From DATAEE01 sp036257535 (GTDB taxonomy: Bacteria; Acidobacteriota; Vicinamibacteria; Vicinamibacterales; 2-12-FULL-66-21): a stretch of DNA of 23,333 bases. The notes beneath the pieces were generated by a model. That model made no database searches and was not told where the DNA came from. It worked only from the letters and a program-made list of their open reading frames with translations. The position numbers and the translations under genes were made by a program. Within the stretch, counting starts at the first letter, position 1; every line of letters begins with the position of its first letter. The stretch spans positions 1 to 23,333 of the forward strand of contig DATAFJ010000252.1 of assembly GCA_036257535.1 (NCBI GenBank), given 5' to 3'. Shown here piece after piece: positions 15,358-22,679 of the stretch.

Positions 15358-16602
15358 GTGCCTGCCCGCAACGCGGCCCTCCGCCGGTTGTCTCGCCGAG
15401 CCGTCCTGGAGCTGGTTGGCGCCGGCGTCGCGGGGATCGCGGTGCGCCAGAACGTCTGGGCGTCGACGCCGCCCGGCGCATCGAAGATCGCGCGCATCGA
15501 CGCCCTGCCGGTGCGCTATCCGATGAAGGGGCGCTTCAAGTTCTTCGAGGGGCCTGAAGGCTCACCGGCCGGTCGTCCGGCCGTGCTGGTTCGAATCACC
15601 GACGATAGCGGCGCGAGTGGTTGGGGCGAGAGCGTTCCGATTCCGAAGTGGAGCGACGAGACGCTCGAGACGGTGACGACGACGATTCGTTACTATCTGG
15701 CGCCTGAGCTCGTCGGGCGCGATCCGTCCGACATCGCCGGCGCGCATGCCGTCATGGATTGCGCGATCGCGCCCGCGTTTTCAACCGGGCAGCCGATCGC
15801 GAAAGCGGGAATCGATCTCGCGCTGCACGATCTGGCGGGCAAGCGTGCGGGACAGAACGTCGCAGCGCTCTGGGGGCGCGCGCCCGGCTCGCCGCTGACG
15901 CTCAGCTGGACGGTGAATCCGCGCACGCTCGACGAGATCGAGGGCCTCGTCGAAGCGGGACGCGCGCTCGGCTACAAGCACTTCAACGTCAAGGTCGCGC
16001 CGGATCCTGCGTTCGATCTCGAGCTGTGCCGGCGCGTGAAGAAGCTCGCGCCCGACGGATTCCTCTGGGCGGACGCGAACTGCGGCTACGACGTCGAGAC
16101 CGCGCTCCGCGTGGCGCCGAGGCTCGCGGACGCGGGTGTGGATGTGTTCGAAGCACCGATTCGCCCGAACCGGATTGCCGGCTATCAGGCGCTCGCGCGC
16201 CAGCGCGCGCTGCCGATCCTCATGGACGAGGGTCTCGTCTCTACGCCCGAGCTCGTCGAGTTCATCCGGCTCGGCATGCTCGACGGCGTCGCCATAAAGC
16301 CGGCGCGCACCGGAGGCCTGCTCACGGGCCGCAGACAGATCGAGATCCTCAACGACGCCGGTCTGATGTGGCTCGGCAGCGGGTTGACCGATCCGGACGT
16401 GTCGCTTGCCGCCACGCTCGCGCTCTTCTCGTCGTACGGGCAGTCGAGGCCGTGCGCGTTGAACGGTCCTCAGTTCCTCGCGCACTCGATCGTCGAGTCG
16501 CCGTTCACGCCGAAGGACGGGCAGCTCGCGCCGCCCACGGGGCCGGGACTCGGCGTCGTCGTCAACGAAACACGGATCCGCGCCATCGCCGCAACCGATT
16601 GA
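15358..16602 (+). CDS. Tat-exported enolase-superfamily protein (mandelate racemase/muconate cycloisomerase type)
   Basis: Encodes 414 residues from GTG 15358. A twin-arginine signal (RRLSRRAVLELVGAG) precedes the enolase N-terminal capping domain (about 43-150) and TIM barrel (about 155-400). Metal ligands are D239 (LWADANCGY), E265 (VFEAPI) and D290 (LMDEGL). Candidate catalytic lysines are K212 (FNVKV) and K314 (AIKPARTGG). The usual first Lys of the KxK motif is Asn (N210), so the acid/base chemistry may be one-sided or altered. Family members racemise, epimerise or dehydrate carboxylates such as sugar acids and dipeptides. The oxidoreductase gene 12 nt downstream, also Tat-exported, suggests a shared substrate. 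The exact reaction cannot be read from sequence. Confidence 0.85.
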   Translation: MPARNAALRRLSRRAVLELVGAGVAGIAVRQNVWASTPPGASKIARIDALPVRYPMKGRFKFFEGPEGSPAGRPAVLVRITDDSGASGWGESVPIPKWSDETLETVTTTIRYYLAPELVGRDPSDIAGAHAVMDCAIAPAFSTGQPIAKAGIDLALHDLAGKRAGQNVAALWGRAPGSPLTLSWTVNPRTLDEIEGLVEAGRALGYKHFNVKVAPDPAFDLELCRRVKKLAPDGFLWADANCGYDVETALRVAPRLADAGVDVFEAPIRPNRIAGYQALARQRALPILMDEGLVSTPELVEFIRLGMLDGVAIKPARTGGLLTGRRQIEILNDAGLMWLGSGLTDPDVSLAATLALFSSYGQSRPCALNGPQFLAHSIVESPFTPKDGQLAPPTGPGLGVVVNETRIRAIAATD

Positions 16603-16614
16603 TCTGAGGTTCAC

Positions 16615-17844
16615 ATGTCCAAATCACCCCTCGACCGTCGAGAGTTCCTCGTTACCGGCGCGGGCCTGGCGGCCGCCGCGATCGCATCGCCTCGATCCGT
16701 GCTCGGCGCGAACGATCGGATCGGCATCGGCCTCGTGGGCTGCGGAGGCCGCGGCGCGTACCTGCTCAACGAGGCGATGGCCGCCGCACCGGGCCGCATT
16801 CAGGTCGTGGGGCTGTGCGACGTGTGGTCGCAGGCACGCGAGAAGCTGGCCGCGACGGTCGCCGGGAAACTGCCGGGGCAGACGCCCCGTCTCGTGTCCC
16901 GCCACGAGGATCTGCTCAAGCTGCCAGGGCTCGACGGCGTCATCATCGCGTCCCCTGATTTCGCGCATCCCGCCGCGCTCATCGACGCGGTTCGGGCCGG
17001 CAAGGACGCATTCGTCGAGAAGCCGCTCAGCGCGCGGCTCGAAGATGCCGCCGCAGCGCTCGATGCGGTCGACAAGACCGATCGCGTCGTGCAGGTCGGC
17101 ACGCAGCGCAGGAGCAGCGCGCGGTTCCGGGCCGCCGCCGACTACGTGAAGTCCGGAGCGCTCGGTCCGGTCTGCAAGGTCGAGACCGCCTGGAACCGGA
17201 ACATCCAGAGCTGGACGCGGCCGACCGACATGATCCGCCGCGAGGAGGTCGACTGGGATCAGTACCAGATGTATCTGCCGAAGAGAGAGTTCGACGCCAA
17301 GCGGTATCGCTGCTGGCACCTCTATTACGAGTACACGACCGGGCTCGTCGGCCTGCTCGGCAGCCACATGATCGACGTCGCGCTCTGGTTCATGGATGAT
17401 CCGTTCCCGATCTCGTGCGTCGCGCTCGGCGGGACCCTCACGTGGAAGGACGGCCGGCAGACGAGCGACACGGCCGAGTACGTCTACGAGTTCCCGAAAG
17501 GCTGGATCCTGACGTTCTCGTCCAGGCTCGGATCGGGTCCCGAGTCGGACTACGAGATCTTCCATGGCAAGTCGCGCACGCTCGACTCGCGCGACTGGGT
17601 GAGCCGTCCCGCCCCCAACCGTCTTGAGCCTGGTGACGAAAACATCACGCTGCCGGAGCCGGCGGGGGAAGAGCGCAGCCACGTCGGCAACTGGCTCGAC
17701 TGCATGCGGTCGCGCCAGACGCCCAACGCGCCAATCCAGGCCGGCTACGCGCACGCCGTCGCATGCTGCCTCGGACGTGAGGCGGAAAGAACCGGCCGCC
17801 GCGTCCGGTACGACGCCGCTACAAGACGCATACTGGAGACGTAG
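16615..17844 (+). CDS. Tat-exported Gfo/Idh/MocA family oxidoreductase
   Basis: Encodes 409 residues with GAGG upstream of ATG 16615. The N-terminus has a twin-arginine motif (DRREFLVTGAG). A Rossmann fold follows, with GLVGCGGRGAYL (40-51) binding NAD(P), and FVEKPLSA (133-140) bears the conserved Glu-Lys-Pro motif. A conserved C-terminal substrate domain includes LLGSHMIDVALW. The export signal implies a tightly bound cofactor that is folded in before export, as in glucose-fructose oxidoreductase. It is co-transcribed with the preceding enolase-superfamily gene, which suggests sugar or sugar-acid conversion in the periplasm. A hairpin after the stop (17863-17883) probably ends the unit. The substrate is unknown. 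Confidence 0.88.
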   Translation: MSKSPLDRREFLVTGAGLAAAAIASPRSVLGANDRIGIGLVGCGGRGAYLLNEAMAAAPGRIQVVGLCDVWSQAREKLAATVAGKLPGQTPRLVSRHEDLLKLPGLDGVIIASPDFAHPAALIDAVRAGKDAFVEKPLSARLEDAAAALDAVDKTDRVVQVGTQRRSSARFRAAADYVKSGALGPVCKVETAWNRNIQSWTRPTDMIRREEVDWDQYQMYLPKREFDAKRYRCWHLYYEYTTGLVGLLGSHMIDVALWFMDDPFPISCVALGGTLTWKDGRQTSDTAEYVYEFPKGWILTFSSRLGSGPESDYEIFHGKSRTLDSRDWVSRPAPNRLEPGDENITLPEPAGEERSHVGNWLDCMRSRQTPNAPIQAGYAHAVACCLGREAERTGRRVRYDAATRRILET

Positions 17845-17862
17845 CCGGCCTCGCCTACGACT

Positions 17863-17883
17863 AAAGGCCAGCTTGCGGCCTTT
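17863..17883 (+). terminator. Stem-loop downstream of the oxidoreductase gene
   Basis: AAAGGCC, a 7-nt loop and GGCCTTT form a 7-bp stem 18 nt after the stop at 17844. There is no U-tract, so a strong intrinsic terminator is not certain. GTAG (17841-17844) overlaps the stop just before it, as at other 3' ends in the window. Confidence 0.4.
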
Positions 17884-17902
17884 GCCCACGGACTCCTATA
17901 AA
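17873..17902 (+). promoter_or_regulatory. Sigma70-like promoter for the beta-barrel gene at 17968
   Basis: TTGCGG (17873-17878), an 18-nt spacer and TATAAA (17897-17902). This would give a leader of about 60 nt before GTG 17968, which has GGAG 7 nt upstream. The -35 overlaps the preceding hairpin. Confidence 0.35.
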
Positions 17903-17967
17903 CGATCCCGGGAGCCGGCGTACGTCTTGCGCCGGAGACGAGCTCATCTGGGCACTGGAGCAGCAAC

Positions 17968-18642
17968 GTGATAGTACGACGGGCGGTAAGTTTGGCCGCA
18001 TTGGCCGTTGTGGTCGCCGCGGCACCGGCATTCGCACAATCCCCGAAAGTGGAAGTCAGCGGCATTTTCGGATGGACGTTCTCGGACGGCGTCACCGGCG
18101 ATCCGATCCTCGCGGGCGACGGCAATATCTACGACGCGATAGACGCGGCGGACTCGTTCAACTGGGGCTTCATGATCGGGGTGAACGCCACGGACAACAT
18201 GGAAGTCGGGTTCCTGTTCGGCCAGCAGCAGTCCACGCTGGAGATCTCCGGCACGGCGACGCGCGAGATCGGGGACCTGAACGTCAACTCGTATCACGGG
18301 TACTTTGCGTACAACTTCGGTCCGCCCGACGCGCCGATTCGGCCCTATGTGCTCGGCGGGATTGGCGCGACCAACTACGGTGGCGTCGACTTTACCGTCG
18401 GCGGGGTGAGCGGCACCACTGATAGCAGCACGAGGTTCTCGACGACGTGGGGCGGCGGCGTGAAGATCTTCCCGGCGCCGAGAGTCGGCGTGCGCGCCGG
18501 CGTGCGGTGGACGCCCACGTACATCAAGTCCGACGCCGTCGGCTGGTGGTGCGACCCGTTCTGGGGCTGCTACGTCGTCGGCGACGCGCAGTACGCGAAT
18601 CAGTTCGAGATGTCAGGCGGGGTTACCCTGCGGTTCGACTGA
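17968..18642 (+). CDS. Outer-membrane beta-barrel protein
   Basis: Encodes 224 residues from GTG 17968 with GGAG 7 nt upstream. A signal peptide (MIVRRAVSLAALAVVVAAAP, then AFAQ) is followed by eight or so amphipathic strands (VEVSGIFGWTF, NWGFMIGVNATDNMEVGFLF, YHGYFAYNFG, PYVLGGIGATNYG, TTWGGGVKIFPAPRVGVRAG). It ends GGVTLRFD. The size and strand pattern fit small eight-stranded OmpW/OmpA-like barrels. A WWCDPFWGC loop near 192-200 holds two Cys that could form an exposed disulfide. The related barrel at 22680 has the same layout (phrases such as FNWG and a C-terminal LRF), so they may be paralogs. Confidence 0.8.
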   Translation: MIVRRAVSLAALAVVVAAAPAFAQSPKVEVSGIFGWTFSDGVTGDPILAGDGNIYDAIDAADSFNWGFMIGVNATDNMEVGFLFGQQQSTLEISGTATREIGDLNVNSYHGYFAYNFGPPDAPIRPYVLGGIGATNYGGVDFTVGGVSGTTDSSTRFSTTWGGGVKIFPAPRVGVRAGVRWTPTYIKSDAVGWWCDPFWGCYVVGDAQYANQFEMSGGVTLRFD

Positions 18643-18659
18643 TCGGCTAACGTGGAAGG

Positions 18660-19823
18660 ATGGATCGTCAGGACTTCTCGCTCGTCCGCGACGATCCTCC
18701 CTTCCGGTGGCATCAGCGGATCGGTCTCGTTCCGAGAAGCGGCGGCCTCGGCGTCGGGAGACGCGCGATCTTCTGGACGGCGGTCGCGTGGCTCCCGGTG
18801 GCGCTGTGGGCATGGTCCCAGGGAGCTGTGGTGGTGCGGCCCGGTCATGCCCCGGAGCCGCTGCTGCAGCACTTCGGCGTCAACGCGCGGCTGCTCCTCG
18901 GCATCCCGCTGCTGATCATCGCCGAAGCCGTCGCGCACGGGATTCTGTCCCGGCAGATTCCGTACTTCGTGGATGCGCGGCTCGTGAAGCCCGACGACAT
19001 TCCGCGCTTCGACGCGATCGTGGCTCGCGCCGTGCGGTTGCGCGACCGGGCGACGCCGTGGGTCATCATCCTCGGCCTCGCACTCGCGTGGGCCCTCACC
19101 GGAACGCTTCCCGGCCACCTGCTCTGGCTGCCCGACGAGGCGCCCTGGGCGGCGCGTGACTTCGGAGGGTTCTGGCACGCGTACGTCGCCCGGCCGATCT
19201 TCCTCGTGCTGCTGCTCGGCTGGCTCTGGCGCGTGATACTCCTGGCGATCCTGTTCAAGGGAATCGCCGCGCTGGATCTCGTGCTCGTGCCGACGCATCC
19301 GGATCGCGCCGGGGGTCTGGGGTTCGTGGAGCGCAGCGCCGCGGCGTTCAGCCTCGTGGTTCTTGCACCTGCGGTTGTCACCGCCGCGCGGTGGGCACAC
19401 GACGCCGGATTTCACGGCCTCGATGTCCACTCACTTTACCCCGTCATGGGTACAGCGCTTGTCGCCACACTGGTCGTGTTTCTCGCGCCCTATCTGATGT
19501 TCTCGGGCCCGCTGCTTCGCGCCAGACGCCAGGCCCTGCTCGATTACGGCGCGCTGGTCGCGCGCCACGGAGCGGCGGTTCGGGGTAAGTGGATCCTGGG
19601 CGAGGTCAAGCCGGACGAACCGCTGCTATCCGCGCCGGAAATCGGGCCCGTCGCCGACACGATTACGTTGTACGAAGCCGTGTCGCGCATGCGCCCGGTC
19701 CCCATAGGCGCGGTGGGTCTTCTGGCCATCGCCGTGCCGGTGGCGCTGCCTTTTCTCGGCGTCCTGGCGGTCCAGATCCCCGTGAAAGACATGCTGCTCG
19801 AGCTCGCCAAGGGCGTGCTCTAG
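18660..19823 (+). CDS. Uncharacterised seven-helix integral membrane protein with HPDRAGG motif
   Basis: Encodes 387 residues. GGAAGG abuts ATG 18660, so the ribosome-binding site is unusually close. About seven membrane segments are visible: near 38-54, 74-92, 133-150, 178-198, 232-247, 263-283 and 353-373. A cytoplasmic-type stretch contains VPTHPDRAGGLGFVE (near 217-231), and after helix 6 a basic segment (SGPLLRARRQALLDYGALVA). I have the impression this is a conserved but unnamed family, recognisable from the HPDRAGG motif, but I cannot attach a function. It begins 17 nt after the barrel gene and leads a series of membrane-protein genes. Confidence 0.75.
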   Translation: MDRQDFSLVRDDPPFRWHQRIGLVPRSGGLGVGRRAIFWTAVAWLPVALWAWSQGAVVVRPGHAPEPLLQHFGVNARLLLGIPLLIIAEAVAHGILSRQIPYFVDARLVKPDDIPRFDAIVARAVRLRDRATPWVIILGLALAWALTGTLPGHLLWLPDEAPWAARDFGGFWHAYVARPIFLVLLLGWLWRVILLAILFKGIAALDLVLVPTHPDRAGGLGFVERSAAAFSLVVLAPAVVTAARWAHDAGFHGLDVHSLYPVMGTALVATLVVFLAPYLMFSGPLLRARRQALLDYGALVARHGAAVRGKWILGEVKPDEPLLSAPEIGPVADTITLYEAVSRMRPVPIGAVGLLAIAVPVALPFLGVLAVQIPVKDMLLELAKGVL

Positions 19824-19957
19824 TCACCTGGTCATAATTTCTCGCAACGGTGGAGCCGAGACCATCCCTGGCCCGGCTAATAGTCCAAAGGTCCTATAGC
19901 AAGCCGTCTTTTGCGGAGCCTATATTCCTGGCAGCGCCGCAGCGGCCGCCCCCGGGC

Positions 19958-20362
19958 ATGGACGACACTCTCGCGAATTTCTGGACGAACCTCGTCGGCC
20001 GGCTGACCGGCCCGATGACGTTCCGACTGATCCTTCAGCCGGTGATGGCGACGATTTACGCGATTCGGGACGGCATGAAGGACGCCCGTGAAGGGCGGCC
20101 TCCGTATTTCTGGTCGATCTTCACCCATCCGGGCGAGGCGGGCCCGCTGCTTCGTGAAGGAGCCAGGGCAGTCGGTCGGGTCATTCTCCTCGGCATCGTG
20201 ATGGACCTGGTGTATCAGCTGATCGTTTTCAGGTCGGTCCATCCGATCGAGCTCGTCGTCGTCGTATTCCTTCTGGCGTTCAATCCCTATCTCGTTCTGC
20301 GCGGTCCGGTGAATCGCATTGCCGCCCACTGGGTGCAGCATCCAAAGGTGCCGACGAGATGA
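19958..20362 (+). CDS. Small conserved membrane protein, unknown function
   Basis: Encodes 134 residues. The frame is open further upstream to GTG 19850, but the residues before ATG 19958 are Pro/Arg-rich and unlike the rest. The protein opens MDDTLANFWTNLVGRLTGPM, then TFRLILQPVMATIYAIRDGM. A loop (AREGRPPYFWSIFTHPGEAG) is followed by two helices (VGRVILLGIVMDLVYQLIVF and IELVVVVFLLAFNPYLVLRG). A TATATT hexamer at 19921-19926 could be its -10. The stop overlaps the next ATG as ATGA, so it is translationally coupled to the DUF202 gene, and the two proteins may act together in the membrane. No function is assigned. Confidence 0.7.
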   Translation: MDDTLANFWTNLVGRLTGPMTFRLILQPVMATIYAIRDGMKDAREGRPPYFWSIFTHPGEAGPLLREGARAVGRVILLGIVMDLVYQLIVFRSVHPIELVVVVFLLAFNPYLVLRGPVNRIAAHWVQHPKVPTR

Positions 20363-20985
20363 CGACCGAAACGAAGGAACTGGCGCGGCCGGAGCGGGTC
20401 CCCGAAACGCCGGTGCCCCCGGTGCCGAAGGTTGACGAGGCGAGCCTCAAAGAGCCGTCGGTCTTCCTGTCGTATCACCGCACCAGACTATCAACGCACC
20501 GTACCGGACTCTCGGAGCACCGAACGCAGCTATCGGAACATCGAACCGATCTGTCCACGCACCGCACGAGCCTGTCCACACGGCGCACGACGATGTCGAT
20601 GCGCCGCACGGGCATGTCGTTCCAGCGGACGCGGATGAGTGCGGATCGCACGCTGATGTCGGTCATCCGAACGTCGCTCTCGCTCATTGGCTTCGGCTTT
20701 ACGATCTTCCAGTTCTTTCAGAAGCTCAGGGAGGCCGACGTGCTGGCCCACGCGCAGGCGCCGCGCCGTTTCGGCGTCGCGCTCGTGGCGCTCGGCATTG
20801 CCATGCTGCTGATGGGCATCGTCTATCACCTGCAGTTCATGACCGGCCTGCGCCGGACGCGCGAGGCCATGGCCGCGGAAGGTCTGATTTACGGCGAAAG
20901 CCTATTCCCACGCTCGCTGACGCTGATCACCGCGGTGATCTTGCTCGTCATCGGCATAGTCGCGATCATCAGCATGGCGCTGTGA
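20359..20985 (+). CDS. DUF202 membrane protein with a ten-unit heptapeptide repeat helix
   Basis: Encodes 208 residues and overlaps the previous gene by 4 nt. After a Pro-rich head (1-35), residues 39-108 consist of ten seven-residue units with Arg-Thr at positions 3-4, Leu or Met at 6 and Ser at 7 in all ten (for example THRTGLS, EHRTDLS, MRRTGMS, ADRTLMS). The last two units are the normal start of the DUF202 fold (DRTLMSVIRTSLSLIGFGF), which runs into the first membrane helix at about 107-122. Further helices lie at 138-158 and 186-206. The array probably extends the helix preceding TM1 as a long amphipathic rod or coiled coil in the cytoplasm. DUF202/YidH proteins are small three-helix proteins of unknown function; this one is elongated only in the repeat. 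Confidence 0.88.
   Translation: MTTETKELARPERVPETPVPPVPKVDEASLKEPSVFLSYHRTRLSTHRTGLSEHRTQLSEHRTDLSTHRTSLSTRRTTMSMRRTGMSFQRTRMSADRTLMSVIRTSLSLIGFGFTIFQFFQKLREADVLAHAQAPRRFGVALVALGIAMLLMGIVYHLQFMTGLRRTREAMAAEGLIYGESLFPRSLTLITAVILLVIGIVAIISMAL
20473..20682 (+). repeat. Ten tandem 21-bp units encoding the HRTxLSx heptad
   Basis: Ten in-frame 21-base units. The Arg codon varies (CGC, CGT, CGA, CGG), the Thr codon varies (ACC, ACG) and the Ser codon varies (TCA, TCG, TCC, AGT), while the residues do not change. The repeat is therefore preserved at protein level and is old at DNA level. Confidence 0.9.
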
Positions 20986-21010
20986 GCGGCGCGAGCCACG
21001 GAGGAGAAGG

Positions 21011-21219
21011 ATGACTGAACTGCTCGAGTCGTGACACGACGGACCGGCGCGGCGCGCGATCGAGGACTTCGTCGCGCGTGTCACGAAGGACTACGCGTGG
21101 CTGGGCGATCGCTGCAGCTGGCGCGCGATCAGGACTGGACGATCGTCGACATGAAAGACAGCTGGAGGACCGTTTTCGCTCCGGCGCCGGAGGCGGCGTC
21201 AGTCCGGCGGCCAACGTGA
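21011..21219 (+). pseudogene. Broken HAD-family phosphatase gene
   Basis: GGAGGAG precedes ATG 21011. The frame reads MTELLES, then TGA (21032-21034) where Trp is expected, then HDGPARRAIEDFVARVTK, matching the N-terminus of HAD-type hydrolases of the form SW-DGPA--AI-DFV-RVT. The DxDGT catalytic motif and the whole core are absent. From about 21087, in another frame, comes GRSLQLARDQDWTIVDMKDS, WRTVF, which resembles the usual C-terminal end (GWTVVDMK-DW--VF) of the same family. So the gene has a nonsense codon, a large internal deletion and a frame change. Its final TGA (21217-21219) still overlaps the GTG of the next gene. Family assignment is from recollection of these terminal motifs. 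Confidence 0.65.
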
Positions 21220-22241
21220 CTGATGAGCGCCGAGGCACGGCTGGGTCATCGGTGGGAGCGGGACCGGAAGGCGACCTCTCCCTGATCGGGCCGGGTCCGC
21301 CGCCCTTTCCGGACATGGTCTGGATTCCGGGCGGGACGTTCAAGATGGGCTCCGACGCGCACTATCCTGAAGAGCGCCCCGTGCGCCGCGCAGCGGTCGA
21401 CGGGTTCTGGATGGATCGCACACCGGTGACGAATGCCTCGTTCGCGAGGTTCGTGGCTGCGACCGGCTATGTGACGTTCGCCGAGGTACCGCCGAACCCT
21501 GCCGACTATCCCGGCGCGAAGAAAGAAATGCTGCACCCGGGCGGGCTCGTGTTCGTCAAGGCGCGCGGTCCCGTGGATCTCCGCGACTTTCGCAACTGGT
21601 GGGCGTTCAAGTTTGGCGCCGACTGGCGTCACCCGCGCGGCCCGAACTCGACGATCAAGGGGCGCGAGCAGCACCCGGTCGTCCAGGTCGCTTTCTCGGA
21701 CGCCGAAGCCTATGCAAAGTGGGCGGGGAAGACCCTGCCGACCGAAGCCGAGTGGGAGTTTGCCGCGCGCGGCGGCCTCGACGGCGCCGAGTACGCCTGG
21801 GGAAACGAGCTGAAGGTTGACGGGAAGTTGATGGCGAATTTCTGGCAGGGCGAATTCCCCTGGCAGAACTTCAAGGATGACGGCTTCGAAGGGACGTCCC
21901 CCGTCGGATCGTTTCCGCCGAACGGCTACGGTCTCGTCGACGTCACCGGCAACGTGTGGGAGTGGACGACCGACTGGTACTCGGTGCCGGATGGGACTCC
22001 GCCGCCGAACGCCTGCTGCGCGCCGCGCAACCCGCGCGGCGGGAACGAGGCCGACAGCTACGATCCGCGCCAGCCCGATATCCGGATTCCGCGCAAAGTG
22101 ATCAAAGGCGGCTCGCACCTGTGCGCGCCGAACTATTGCCGGCGCTATCGTCCCGCCGCACGGTTTCCCGAGCCGGTCGACACGTCGACCTGCCACCTGG
22201 GGTTCCGGTGCATCGTGCGGCCCGCTGGTACGACCCCTTAG
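21216..22241 (+). CDS. Formylglycine-generating enzyme (sulfatase-modifying factor type)
   Basis: Encodes 341 residues from GTG 21216, chosen because it overlaps the upstream pseudogene stop as GTGA; the homologous core begins at about residue 33 (PDMVWIPGGTFKMGS). The enzyme oxidises a Cys or Ser in type I sulfatases to formylglycine. Conserved blocks are WMDRTPVTNASFARFV (65-80), LPTEAEWEFAARGG (174-187), GLVDVTGNVWEWTTDWY (239-255) and KGGSHLCAPNYCRRYRPAAR (297-316). The two cysteines C303 and C308 are the copper-binding active-site pair of aerobic FGEs, which separates it from the many FGE-like proteins lacking them. No signal peptide is seen. No intact sulfatase is in the window; a possible sulfatase tail lies near 11091-11166. 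Stem-loops follow the stop. Confidence 0.9.
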   Translation: MTDERRGTAGSSVGAGPEGDLSLIGPGPPPFPDMVWIPGGTFKMGSDAHYPEERPVRRAAVDGFWMDRTPVTNASFARFVAATGYVTFAEVPPNPADYPGAKKEMLHPGGLVFVKARGPVDLRDFRNWWAFKFGADWRHPRGPNSTIKGREQHPVVQVAFSDAEAYAKWAGKTLPTEAEWEFAARGGLDGAEYAWGNELKVDGKLMANFWQGEFPWQNFKDDGFEGTSPVGSFPPNGYGLVDVTGNVWEWTTDWYSVPDGTPPPNACCAPRNPRGGNEADSYDPRQPDIRIPRKVIKGGSHLCAPNYCRRYRPAARFPEPVDTSTCHLGFRCIVRPAGTTP

Positions 22242-22247
22242 GGTCGT
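22230..22247. repeat. Stem-loop overlapping the FGE stop codon
   Basis: ACGACCC-CTTA-GGGTCGT is a perfect 7-bp stem; the TAG stop (22239-22241) spans the loop and the first base of the right arm. It is directly followed by the GTAG element at 22253. Confidence 0.5.
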
Positions 22248-22252
22248 CACCT

Positions 22253-22279
22253 GTAGACGAGGCTAAAGCCTCGCGCTAC
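22253..22279. repeat. Nested GTAG/CTAC stem-loop
   Basis: GTAG, one base, CGAGGC-TAAA-GCCTCG, two bases, CTAC. This is a 6-bp stem inside a GTAG/CTAC outer pairing. It lies between the FGE and DUF1622 genes, ending 7 nt before the DUF1622 ATG. Confidence 0.5.
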
Positions 22280-22286
22280 GCAAGGA

Positions 22287-22631
22287 ATGGAAGATCTCTT
22301 CAAAGCGTTCGCCGGCACGGTCGCCCTCGGCGTCGAGGCGTGCGCCGTGCTCTTCATCGCCGTCGGCGCGGTCGAGGCGCTCTACCTCCTCATCCGGCGG
22401 TACGCACCGCACGCGAATACGAACATCGTGCGCCGCAAGGAGATCTGGGTGCGGTTCGCGGTGTGGCTGCTGCTCGCGCTCGAGTTCGAGCTCGCAGCCG
22501 ACGTCCTCCGCACGGCGATCTCTCCCACCTGGGATGATGTCGGCAAGCTCGGGGCGATTGCGGCGATTCGCACGGCATTGAACTACTTTCTCGAAAAAGA
22601 CATCGACAAGTACTCGGGCGCCGCCGGATGA
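22287..22631 (+). CDS. DUF1622 family membrane protein
   Basis: Encodes 114 residues from ATG 22287; AAGGA directly abuts the start, an unusually short spacing. Helices lie at about 12-36 (VALGVEACAVLFIAVGAVEA) and 53-75 (IWVRFAVWLLLALEFELAAD), with a third hydrophobic segment at about 85-102. The block LALEFELAADVLRTAISPTW, then DDVGKLGAIAAIRTALNYFL is the DUF1622 signature. The function of the family is unknown. The stem-loop at 22253-22279 lies immediately upstream and could affect its translation. Confidence 0.85.
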   Translation: MEDLFKAFAGTVALGVEACAVLFIAVGAVEALYLLIRRYAPHANTNIVRRKEIWVRFAVWLLLALEFELAADVLRTAISPTWDDVGKLGAIAAIRTALNYFLEKDIDKYSGAAG

Positions 22632-22679
22632 GCTTTCCCGGATCCGGGGCGCGGCGCAACAGGCGCTACACTGGTCACC

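Noticed and set aside
16624..17889. Long minus-strand open frame opposite the Gfo/Idh/MocA gene
   Set aside because: Antisense shadow: the plus strand carries the Rossmann and EKP motifs, while this frame has no recognisable fold or ribosome-binding site.
20473..20682. Tandem 21-bp units considered as a CRISPR or DNA-level satellite
   Set aside because: No spacers, units are contiguous and in frame, and the DNA has diverged while residues are kept.
20475..20687. Minus-strand repetitive frame opposite the DUF202 heptad array
   Set aside because: It is periodic only because the plus-strand coding repeat is; codon variation preserves the plus-strand residues.
21246..22250. Minus-strand frame of 334 codons opposite the FGE gene
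   Set aside because: Low-complexity Arg-rich translation with no motifs; the plus strand encodes a clear FGE.
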